From assembly GCA_001692895.1 (NCBI GenBank), contig KV748239.1, forward strand, positions 124,001 to 188,000: a stretch of DNA of 64,000 bases, given 5' to 3'. The translations under genes and the position numbers were made by a program. This DNA comes from Cenococcum geophilum 1.58 (taxonomy: Eukaryota; Ascomycota; Dothideomycetes; Gloniales; Gloniaceae). The notes under the pieces are model-generated. The model saw nothing but the letters and a program-made list of their open reading frames with translations. It was not told the DNA's origin and made no database searches. Within the stretch, counting starts at the first letter, position 1. Each line of letters opens with the position of its first letter. Shown piece after piece: positions 11,701 through 21,524 of the stretch.

Positions 11701-12119
11701 CTACCCCCCCTCCTATAGAGGCGGAGCTCCGGCGACGCTATAGTTACTATATATATATAGAAGGGATACTTAGGGTATAGAAAAGAAGAAAGGGGGGGTA
11801 TTGCTAAAGGCTTAAAACAACGTTATATAATAAGGCTTGGCATCTAAAAATCCAACTAATTAGACAACTTTAACCGCTAGTTAAAGTTCCTAGACATCTT
11901 AACGATATTCTAGTTACGTAATTGCACTTTGCCGCAATCTAACGGTAATTTGCCCCTACGTAGTAATGTATAACGGTTTAACTCTATAAGGGCTCCTATA
12001 GAGGATTAGGTATAAAATCTCTGCTTAGGCCCGGTTTCTATAGGTTCGCGTAGTNAAAGTCGCTAATTANATCCTTTGCATTTTNNAANTCTTCCNATNG
12101 TTNCNATTCTGGCTNNTNT

Positions 12120-14300
12120 ATNTNNAATCCTATATATATAGCTCTGTAGTAGAGCCGTCGTCCTCTACCTTTACTAAAGTATTTAGAGTTAATAATTCAT
12201 TTAATGGTCTACTCCTTATAGTTCTTATCTTCGTTTTCATCTTAGATTAGTACTAGTGGGGGTTTAAGCTATATTTGCCCCGGTAAGGGGTTAGGCTAGT
12301 AAAGGTGTAGTAGCTATAGGTGAAATACAGGCCATATCCCGCGGGTAGCTAGGGCAGGCGGGAGCTCTAGCTCGTATACGGCTCCCCTATTAATAACTCG
12401 TTTAATTAAGTAGGGGCTAAGGTTCTTATAATCGAGTGACTTCAGTTAGCTAGTCAGGTTCTACTAAGGAGAGTTCTAGTTAGAATTCCTTAAACGCTTA
12501 TACAATCGCGAGAAGTTCCTTATTATAGATCTTATAGTTATATTCTTATAGTATAAGCTTAAATAAATAGAATGCGACTGGGTAGAGGAGACCGTTATTA
12601 CCCATCTAGGAGAGGACGCCTGCGTTAACATAGTCTAAGAAGTTAGTCTTAAGATAGAGTTATCGTCCTGGTATAAAGTAAGCTAGGATAGGTGCTTTAG
12701 TAAAAGCATCTTTAAGGTCTTAGAACGCCTTCTTATATTTAGGCGTCTAAATAAAACGTGGATATATTTTTCTTCCTTTCGCGAAAAGGCCCTTTGTTCG
12801 CATTATTGCTATAAGTAGTGCTATAATACCCAAGAAGTTATATATAAATTTTTAATAGAAGTTAGCAAAACCGAGGAAAGCTTATACGTCTTTAATACAG
12901 TTAGGGGTTTACTATTCGGTAATTGTGCGTACCTTCTTGGGGTCTATATAGACACCCTTAGTAGTAACAATTAGTCTAAGGTATTTTACTTCTATAACTA
13001 AGAATTTGCACTTCTTTAAATTAATATAAAGTCCTGCGTCCCTAAGGCGCTATAGGACCTTTTAAACGTGCTCGGTATACTTAAAAGGGTTATTACTATA
13101 AATAAGTATATCGTCTAGGTACGCAGAGCAGAAGTTATTAAGGTAGTCCTATAAGGCGTTATTAATATAGCTTTAGAAGCTGCCTAGGCCGTTATATATG
13201 CTAAAGGGCATAACGGTATATTCGAATTAGCTAAAGCGTAATACGAATGCGGTTTTCTATTTATTACCTTCTTATATTTAGAGGCGGTTAAAGGCAGCGA
13301 TAATATCGAGCTTAGTATAGATTTTAGCTTAGCTAAGCCGCTTAAAAGTCTTATATATAAGCGGTATAGGGTATTAGTTCTTGATTATGATAGCGTTAAG
13401 TCCTCTATAGTTAACGTAGAATTAAATACCTCCTCCTAGCTTCTTAGTAAGGAGGATAGGGGCGGCTGTTAGGGATATACTGGGGCGAATAAACCCTTTA
13501 TTAAGGTGTTCGTTAATATACTTTTTAATAACTAGAAGTTCGTTTTTTAATATTAGGTAGGGTCTCTTATAGGGTAGCGTTTTTCCTTATTTAATATTAA
13601 TGGCATAGTTATTAGGTTAATATAGGGGGAGTATATCTACGCTCTTTTATAAGCACACGTTAATAAAGTTATGGTATCTCTTAGGGAGGAGCTTACGGAG
13701 TTCCTTATTAGTAAGTCCTTTTTTAAGCTTTATAAACTTCTTAAAGTCTAAAGGTAAAAGTCCGTAGAGTTCTACGGGGGTATTATTTTCTAGAAGGTTA
13801 ACTATATCTATCCTATTACTATAGAGGATATAATCCTATTCTTTATTAAGCTTATATAGTTATAATTAGGAGGCTACGGTAATAGTCTAGCCTTTCCTAT
13901 ATGCTATACGGTAGAAGGCCGCGGCACTTATATAGTAGTAGTTAGTCGTAGGTAGGGTAATAAGGGGTTCCTTAGGTTGGTATCCTAGGGAGTAGATAGA
14001 GGCAGTTAGGCTATATCCTAGGCAGGTCTCTCTATAGTATTTAGAGTTAAAGGTTACTTCTCTCTTTTTCTAGTTAATAGCGGGGTTGTATTATTTAAGC
14101 TAGTTTATTCTAAGGATAATAGGGTAGTTAGTAAGTAGTATAATATAGGCCTAGAGTTTTTCCTAGTGCCTATTTATATCTAGGTAGAGTTATACCATAT
14201 AGGTAATCTTTTATACGGTATAACTACCGTCGGCGAGTTATAGGGCGCGGGCTTTAGTAAGGGGTAAGGTAGATAGGTTATAAGTGCGCATAAATTAGGT
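12120..14300 (-). pseudogene. pol of element B, integrase core deleted
   Basis: Read from right to left on the minus strand: protease-like sequence (about 14200-14400), then reverse transcriptase (about 13550-12750) with an intact catalytic YLDDILIYS (about 13093-13120) and FVLRFS..FEYTVMPFS. RNase H follows with NYKIYNKELLAIV (about 12530-12480). It jumps near 12420 to the integrase C-terminus with GAVYELELPPALATRGIWPVFH (about 12400-12330). The zinc-binding and DDE core that should lie between, roughly 1.5 kb, is absent. TAA/TAG stops interrupt the frame throughout. Confidence 0.8.
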
Positions 14301-14847
14301 ATCTATAAATTTATTAGTAGCTCTATAATTAATTATAGAACGGCTTTTATATTATTTTTTAGCAGTAGTTCCTATTATGGGTAAAACTATCTGTTTCTGT
14401 CTATTTATCTTTACTAAGTTATCTATTAAGCAGGCCAATATATAGATCCCCTTATTATTAGGGCGTCCCAACCTATAACTTAGGGCTAGGACTTAGTATT
14501 TTCCGTTTCCATATCTAACTCTACCGCTATTACTACGTCTTTGTCTTATATGGTAGTGATACATAGCGACGTATTTAGTATTTAAGGTACTAGATTAGGT
14601 GTTAGGCGGCGGCTGCTAAACCTAGCTATTAGGCAGTTTAGGCTATAGCTATAACAGCCTTCTTAATAATATCTATAGCAACGCTTTAGCTTCTAGAGTA
14701 GCTCGCGTTCTCCGTCTAGTAGCTTCTACGGGAAGGTTAGTATAAAAAGGTTAATATTAGGACCAGTAGTATTGCTTAGGATAGTAGGCGTTAGTAGTTT
14801 AGTAGGTCCGGAGGGCTTTTATAGGGAGGTCTTTAGGCGGGGGTTTA

Positions 14848-15151
14848 TCCCTTGACCCGTCAGGGCGAGCAGAGTGGAAGGCCCGTGCGCGAACACCGGA
14901 ATTAGAACAACGCGTAGAATTAAACCATCAAATATACCACCACCATGCCTTCTAATCACGCTAGAATTGATGTAGATCTTGTTCAGAAGACTCAGTATAA
15001 GATTCCCCCAAATAAGACGGCAAAAAAAACCCCCCAGAAGCCTTGGCCCATCCCCGAATTGTGTATTCCTGAGCACGGCTACCGAATCCTACCGATCTGA
15101 TTGGTGGACTCTTATCGATAACCTGCGTGCCCAAGTTGACGGGTTAAGGGA
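14848..15151. mobile_element. Small inverted-repeat element (MITE) with TA target site
   Basis: 304 bp bounded by 15-bp inverted repeats TCCCTTGACCCGTCA and TGACGGGTTAAGGGA (one transition), each flanked by TA. This fits Tc1/mariner-type insertion. Its composition is normal, with CpA and TpG present, in contrast to the RIP-mutated element B around it. A short plus-strand frame from ATG 14945 (about 51 codons, N-terminus MPSNHARIDVDL) lies inside and may be the start of a truncated transposase; I cannot confirm that. Confidence 0.75.
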
Positions 15152-16500
15152 TAGTAGCAATCTAATTTAGTTATTGTTTAATCTTCTGTATAGCTGCTAC
15201 TATATTATAAACATTATTATAGTTATAGCTAGCGGCTGCGTAACTAAGGCGATAAGTAACTTTTTTAAAAAAATCTTCTTGGTCTTTAGTATTATCTTAG
15301 GTAAGGGCTCTAGTATATTCCTAGAATTTAATATAGAACTCGTTAAATAATTTAGTGGGGCTTATCTTTAGGGCACGTAGTTTAGCTTAATTAGTAGCCA
15401 GTAGGTCGTAGTCGCGGTATATTAGGTTAAGATTATTAAGGACTTCTTAGTAGGACTACCACTTTTAGGGGCTATTGGTCTCCTATTAGGCGAAGAGTCT
15501 ATTAAATAGTATACCCTTTATTCACCCAATAATATAGCCAATCTTAGTATCTTTTATAGGAAAAAGGTAGGCGCTCTAAGTTAGTTTCTCGCGGATTTGT
15601 ATCTTCTAGTAGCTATATTCTTTGCAGTCTTCCTAAAAAACTAGGGGATTAAGGTAACATATATTAGACCCTACAGTAGCAGCTTAGGTTTAGTTATTAT
15701 AGCTTTTATTATTACTTTAGTAGGGGTTCCCGTTAGGTAAGGCTGCTCGGCACTAACCCTCTATTAAGTATTAAGTAGGTAAAGTTGCCGGGGGCGTAGA
15801 GACTTAAGTAGTGTTATATACAGTAGAGAGGTATCTAGCGTTGTTACGAATATGCTTATTAAGCTAAGATTATAGGTATTTAATTATGCCTTCTCTTTTA
15901 GTAACCGTAGTAATAAGTGCAATTTTAGCCTTTTTTAATTATTGGACGTTATGTTTAGACACGCGGAGGTTGTCTTTGGTTTCTTAACGTGTGTTATTAG
16001 TGAGCGCCTTATGAGCTTATAGGTCTTAGATAATATCGCGATCTTAGGCAGTACGTATCTTAGCTTGTGTAAGCTTTAGGTAGTAGTTCTGTAGAAGGTG
16101 GTAGTATTTATTAGGTTCTCGTGCTACCATTTTTACAAACGTCTCGGCGTCTCGTATTTTAATTTTAATAGGTAGTAGCCCTTCCGCTTGCTTGTCCGTA
16201 GTTATATAGTTAATAAAAGATAAGATATTGTTAGTATCTATCTCCTTAGGGGTTAAGGCTAGGGCTAATAAATCGAATTCTCCTGGGATTAATTGGCGTC
16301 GTAGGTTAAGTATAGGTATTAGATTGTTCTTTAGGTTTAATATAGTGGCTAGTAAGGAATATTATCTTACTATTATGGGTTCCTTGGAAGTATAAAGTGA
16401 GGTAACTTATAGGCACGCTGCTTTTGGCAGCGCCTGTAGTATTACAGAGACATAGAATTGGTTATAGGCTGGGTGTCGGTAGTAAAAAGGCGCAACGTAA
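15152..16500 (-). pseudogene. Probable gag region of element B
   Basis: RIP-mutated DNA between the MITE and the right LTR. By position (5' part of a minus-strand gypsy element) it should be gag. No zinc knuckle was confidently read, so the call rests on location. Confidence 0.45.
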
Positions 16501-16692
16501 TGTTATGGGGCAGGGTAGTGGCTATAAGACGTATATATTCGAGGAGTTTATAAGACGTTACGCGATCGATCGTAAGGGTCGAGGGCGTAAGGAGGTAATA
16601 TACCTACGCGTAGCTGACATAAGCTATACGTAAGGTATACACGAGAGCACGGGGCTCTCCTATAGAGGCCCCTATGGTAGGGTTCCGTAACA
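16501..16692 (-). repeat. 5' LTR of element B
   Basis: 192 bp, TGTTATGG..CCGTAACA, with near-palindromic termini. Pairs with 11509-11700. Confidence 0.92.
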
Positions 16693-16860
16693 GAGGGTCT
16701 AGGATTATATTTAGATGGGAGGTTCCTATTAAGAGCCTATTAGGACAATTAGGGTAGTAAGGTTCCTACTAAGAGCGCATTAGGATAGTAGGTTCCTATT
16801 AGGAGCCTATTAGGACGATTAGGATAATTAGGACGGTTAGGAAAATTAAAATCCTACTAG
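16693..16860. repeat. Minisatellite, right part
   Basis: Continuation of the array at 11381-11508. Units GGTTCCTATTAGGAGCCTATT alternate with GGACAATTAG-like 9-mers also seen near 2630. Confidence 0.7.
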
Positions 16861-17728
16861 GAGGCCTCTAGGATCTTAGCACCTTAACAAAATGCTAATA
16901 TATAGTCCTCCTATTTATAGTATAATTTCTACTCTAAAGAAATAGTATAATATAAAGAAAAAGTTCTAGGTGCCTTATCCTAGGGCCTTAACCTAGGTCC
17001 CCTATTTCCTAAAATATAAAGGAAAGCAGAATACTACGTAGTAAGTCTAAGCTATTAGGTAGGATAGGGAATAAAAGGCTTCTTATAAGCCTTCTAGGGC
17101 GTATATAGTTTGGTTACTATAGCCGTATAGGTGCCGTATAGGTGCCGTATAGAAAAAAGGGGAGACGCTAAAGGTGGATACCGTTAATTTAAAGCTATCG
17201 AATGCGTATAGACGTAATGGCCGTTTATTAAAGCTTCCGTTAGGGCTTACCCTCCTAGTAAAAAAAATCTCCACGCCACTACTACGTCGCAGCGCTGACG
17301 CGCGCAGCCACTATATATACGTCTCTGCGTTTACTCTAGTAGTTTAATAGCACAATCCTAATAAAACGCTAATAGTATAGCTAGGTTCCTGGACTCTACC
17401 GTGTAGAGGTATAGAGGCCGATTTTATAAATCCCGGCTTATTATTATTATAGTAGTATATATTAGGCCTAGTTTTAGCGATCTAGGACCTATAATAAGTT
17501 AGGTAGATATACGTAATACTATTTTACCTTCCACTTAAGAGGTAAACCTACAATTATAATAATCTTAATAAAAAAAACTCTTTATAGGGTTATCTTTAAT
17601 ATACTACTATTATTTACTCTAATTTTAATTTTACTTTTTTTTAAATTAAATTAATTAAGTATAAATTATTTTATAAGCCGCTATATTTTATTAGTTTAGT
17701 AATTATATACTACTATTTCTACTATAGC
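16861..17728. other. RIP-mutated spacer, no gene recognised
   Basis: AT-rich with patches richer in CpG (17270-17320). A 12-bp unit, CCGTATAGGTG, is repeated 2-3 times at about 17123-17150. No conserved motif is readable in any frame. Confidence 0.5.
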
Positions 17729-17777
17729 TATAATGAAGCCTTATAATAAATACCACGATGGACTTATTAATAGGCTA
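17729..17777 (-). repeat. C-family LTR fragment, left piece
   Basis: TATAATGAAGCCTTATAATA and the following bases match the first 49 bp of the C-family LTR as read at 36902. The match ends near 17777 and the LTR resumes near 19455, implying an insertion between. Confidence 0.6.
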
Positions 17778-19454
17778 TTAAAATCGGACTCTATACCTAT
17801 ATAAGGTAACGGCTCTAAACCTACTGGTTTTTAGATTTAGTAAAGCTAATATAAAGACGTTATGTAGCGTACGGGTAGGAGCTGGTAGTTATTAAAATAT
17901 TATAGATAGTGAAAATTTTCGGGGTGGTAAGACCCTAAAGACTACCACTATTAGATCCCTTTATAATAAATAACTATTACGCTCTTACATATACCTAAGC
18001 CTACCTATATAATCCTTATAGATACGAAACGGATTTAACGCGTCCCTAGACCCTAAACTAAAGATTAACAATACCTTATAATTAATAATCGAGCGATAAA
18101 TAAATATAAATATACTCCTTTTTAGCCCCTAGAGCAATCACCCGCGAAGTATATAGTTACTTACTATCTATACTGTATTCTACCTAGTAGCCTAGATAAT
18201 AATAACCCTATAGTTTACCTAATCTCCTCCCTATAACTAGTTATCCTAAAAAAAAAGGCCGAGTAATTAGGGCCTAAGTATAAAAGATACCTAAAGTATA
18301 TATATATTCTGCTTGCCTTTTAGTATTATAAAGCTAGTTATAAATAAATATCCCTAAGCCTTTAATAGGCCTTAGGGGGGGAAAGTGGTATAAAGTAATC
18401 TATAAGAAGTAGTATAAGGAGATAGTTAAGATATAGGAAACTATAGTATACGGTAATTAATTAATAAGTAGCGAGGCCTAGCTAGGCTAGAATATAGTAA
18501 ACCCTAAAAGCAACTACGTAGAGCACCCTATAGTTAATACTAACTCTCCTCCTATATAAAGGATAGATAAAAGTATAATATATAGCTGCCTTCCTACTAT
18601 AGATAGAGGTTTTAGGACTAAATGCATAGCTAGTAAGCATCTATATCTTAAATACTACACCACACTATACGTACGGATGGCCTATATAGTCTATACGCTA
18701 TACAATACTCTTCTATAACTATTGTATAGTAAGGGATTAGCTATTTATTAGGGCGGGTATACATAATATTACCTAAATACTTCTTATAAGTAGGGGCCTA
18801 CTAATATAGCAGTATAATAGCTTATAGGTTAAGGAGTCTTCTAATAGTTTTAGTTAGTATATAAGGTCTAATAGAAAGACACTAGAGGATATGCCCCCTT
18901 TTAGCCTCTTGGGGACTAAATATAGTATATAGGCAAATTACTAAACCCTTCTAAGATACCTTTAAAGCATAGTATAAAAGGTAGATATACTATAAAGGTA
19001 AACAGGCTAGGCGAAGGTAGAGCGCGTAAGACTAGCTAGTAGGTTATACCTAGGTTTTGCCCTTACTAGGGATTTTTCTTATAAATAGAAGGTAGAAGCC
19101 TATATATATCCAAAAAGGGACTAAATTAGGCAATAAATAGAATAAATAATAGTAAACATTAGTTTAAGCTATAAGCTATAAAAATATAGTAGTTACTAAG
19201 GAAGTCTAATATCTAACAGATGTTAAGGATATAGCTTAAGCAGCCGTATAGAGCCATAGCTACGTATGGAGATAGTTAACGAGTTTTTACCCTATTAGGG
19301 TACCTTATAGGACTTTTCTCCCCCTAATATACTAGGATTTTTTCCTATTAATATTACTTTCCCCCTATATATAGAGTGGTCTATATAGGCCGAGTTCGGA
19401 TCCGTATTAGATATTAGGTAATAAATTAATAATAATAATAATAATATATATAGA
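17778..19454 (+). mobile_element. Probable LINE-like insertion within a C-family LTR
   Basis: A 1.68-kb RIP-mutated segment splits a C-family LTR. Its right end (about 19390-19450) has a GGATCCG..GTAATAAATTA stretch followed by (AAT)n. It resembles the 3' end and (TTA)n tail of the Tad1-like LINEs at 34801 and 49464 read on their coding strand. No reverse transcriptase motif was read, and a target duplication was not clear. It could instead be another repeat class. Confidence 0.35.
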
Positions 19455-19600
19455 TAATAGAGGTTAATAAGTAACTAGTAAAGTATATATCTAATAGATT
19501 AACTCTAGTTAATTTTAATATTTACTATAAAGAGGGAACTATCTATAGTAGAGACTATAGGTCCTTAAGTATAATTCCTAATATTAAGAAATTCCTTTAT
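19455..19600 (-). repeat. C-family LTR fragment, right piece
   Basis: Matches the interior of the C-family LTR, including the AATAGATTAACTC, GGGAACTATCTA and GGTCCTTAA blocks in the same order as at 36902-37322. It decays before the inverted-repeat element at 19651. Confidence 0.6.
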
Positions 19601-19650
19601 ATATATTATATATACCATATATTGCGCATCTTATATATAAATAAATATCT

Positions 19651-20741
19651 ATTATATTATACTACGTATAATACTACACGTATAGCATTTAGGCTATGGC
19701 GCTATAGTCCTATATATATAAACCCCTCTAGGTAGCTTAATATATACTAATAACTAAGTAGATAATCTTATCTATTTTAAGTGCTAGGAGAGCTGCTAGC
19801 TATTATTTTTTTCGTTCTAGTATTTCGCTCCCTAATATCTAGTTTATACTAAGTTCGCACTAAGGAAACCCTAGCTCTTTTATCTATTTCTACTATATTA
19901 TATTATATCTAGAGTAGAAAAAGCGCTCTAATATATATATAAGCATAAGACAAACTATATATAAGTATTAGCTTAGTAGTTTTTAGTAAGGTTAAGGTCA
20001 ACCCAGTTATAGAGGGGATAGAGGTAGTAGGTAAGGCGATTAAGGGTTTAATAGTAGTTATAGAGATAGAGGTAGTAGTTTATATTTTAGTAATAGCTGG
20101 GATATATAGCTTAGAAGCGAGTTTTAAGGTATATAAGGTAGTAGGTATAGATATAGGCGTAGACAGTATATAAAGTATTATAGTACTTTAAGATACGGGT
20201 AGAAGATAGTTATAGAAGTTAGCTTTAAGTTTTAGCTATAAGTAATCGTCTTTATACTTCTCTATTAACTCCTTAATAGAGTATTTTTTATCGTCCTAGC
20301 TATATACCCGTCTATTATTAAAAGCGTACTTTATAAAGTATTTATAGCTAATATAGGGAGGCGAGAGTATAAAGAAGGACATTGTAATAGCGGAGAGGGT
20401 AAATTAGGGTCGTCTGTAAAAGAGAAAGAAGGCTATAAAGAATGCTATAAAGGAGGCTATAATAGCGGAGAGAAAGGATTCGAGTCGTCCGTAAAAGAGG
20501 TCCGTTTCTTTTTCTTTCTTTTCCCTTCCTTCCTCTCTATAGTCATCGCCCGCGTCTTTAGAGCCATTAGGAGTATATATACATATAAAAGGAGCTATAA
20601 ACCCTTAAACCGAGGGTTAATAAACTATTAGGATATAGTTTACTAATATATATTAAGCCAACTAGGAAGGATTTAAATAATAGAACTATAGCGCTATAGC
20701 CTAGAGGCTGCATGCGCAGTATTATACGTAGTATAATACAA
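19651..20741. mobile_element. Element with long terminal inverted repeats
   Basis: About 1.09 kb whose ends are inverted copies of each other over about 115 bp. Both carry TATTATACTACGTATAATAC, then CTAGGCTATAGCGCTATAG-like and GGCTTAATATATATTA blocks. RIP-type transitions separate the arms. This suggests a non-autonomous DNA transposon, although two opposed LTR pieces are an alternative. It ends a few bases before the AT-rich to normal composition switch. Confidence 0.55.
19911..20382 (-). pseudogene. RIP-broken short ORF inside the inverted-repeat element
   Basis: An ATG at 20382 opens a frame of 157 codons to a TAG at 19911, with five or so internal TAA/TAG stops. The first half reads as plausible protein (MSFFILSPPYISYKYF, then KKYSIKELIEKYKDDYL) and the second half is Thr/Ile-rich. 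Family not recognised. A direct repeat of about 40 bp containing GTAAAAGAG flanks the start (20385-20430 and 20459-20500). Confidence 0.35.
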
Positions 20742-20745
20742 TGGA

Positions 20746-21524
20746 TTAAAAAAAAAGGGGGGGGTGCCTCATTACAGAGCGAGCCCCCCCCGGGCTGGCT
20801 GCAAATATGATAACTTCGCGGATAAGATCATAGATAACAAGCCATCTCATGACGAACAGCCTTCCCGGCGGCTTCTAACACTTGGTGAGCTGGATCTCTA
20901 ATTCCACCGCTCTGGCATATCTTCAGGGGTCCGAAAGTTTAGCACTATGTTAGATAGACGTAGCGAACGTGAAAAGCCATAGATTATCTCTAGTGCACGG
21001 CGTTGCCATTTTGCTAATATTTAACGACCTACATTCACTACAGCTTCAGCTCATGCAAATGTTAATGTCCACTTTAATCATACCTTTCTGGGTCCTTTCA
21101 GTTTGCACTTTCCTTCAGGCGTCTATTTGGCTTTCCATTTACCTTTCTTACTTCGAGAGCATTTGAGCCATGCTCATAACTTTAATAGATAGCAGCGAGA
21201 ATTGAAAGGCAATCCATTTTGATATCATCCCAGAACCTAATCCCCTGCGAGAACATAAACGTTACCTACGATTTTAAACCGCCCCACATCCCTTCTTGAG
21301 TCATTAAAAAATTGTAGGCCCATGTACCAAAGTACTCCCCATAAGATGCCATTTTGAAAAGTCTGCTGGGAGAGAGACATCCCCCAGCAAAACCAGAAAC
21401 AAAAACGCCAGCTCTAGCCGCACCAACACCATCATGAAGGGAAAAGACACAAAACTCCCAGAACCCAGTCCCAGCACACAGTTGAAGACAATCCGGCCGC
21501 CAATAACCGTTCCCCGATTACCCA
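20746..21524. other. Left edge of the gene island and 3' flank of the Kelch gene
   Basis: Composition changes abruptly at about 20750, next to an A9G8 run and a C-rich block (20788-20797). The remainder is normal intergenic DNA and the probable 3' UTR of the minus-strand Kelch-BTB gene. Open frames here are short and lack coding character. Confidence 0.6.

Larger units (their letters stand above)
11509..16692 (-). mobile_element. Element B: Ty3/gypsy element with internal deletion
   Basis: 5184 bp bounded by 192-bp LTRs (11509-11700 and 16501-16692) and a perfect 5-bp target duplication GAGGG (11504-11508 and 16693-16697). Orientation is minus: the polypurine tract AGGAGGGGGGG (complement of 11701-11715) abuts the left LTR, and reverse transcriptase reads on the minus strand. 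The integrase core is missing, so the element is non-autonomous. A 304-bp MITE sits inside it. Undetermined bases occur at 11605 and 12055-12125. Confidence 0.92.

Noticed and set aside
14945-15100. Short frame in the MITE as a functional gene
   Set aside because: About 51 codons with no recognisable transposase motif; at most a remnant.
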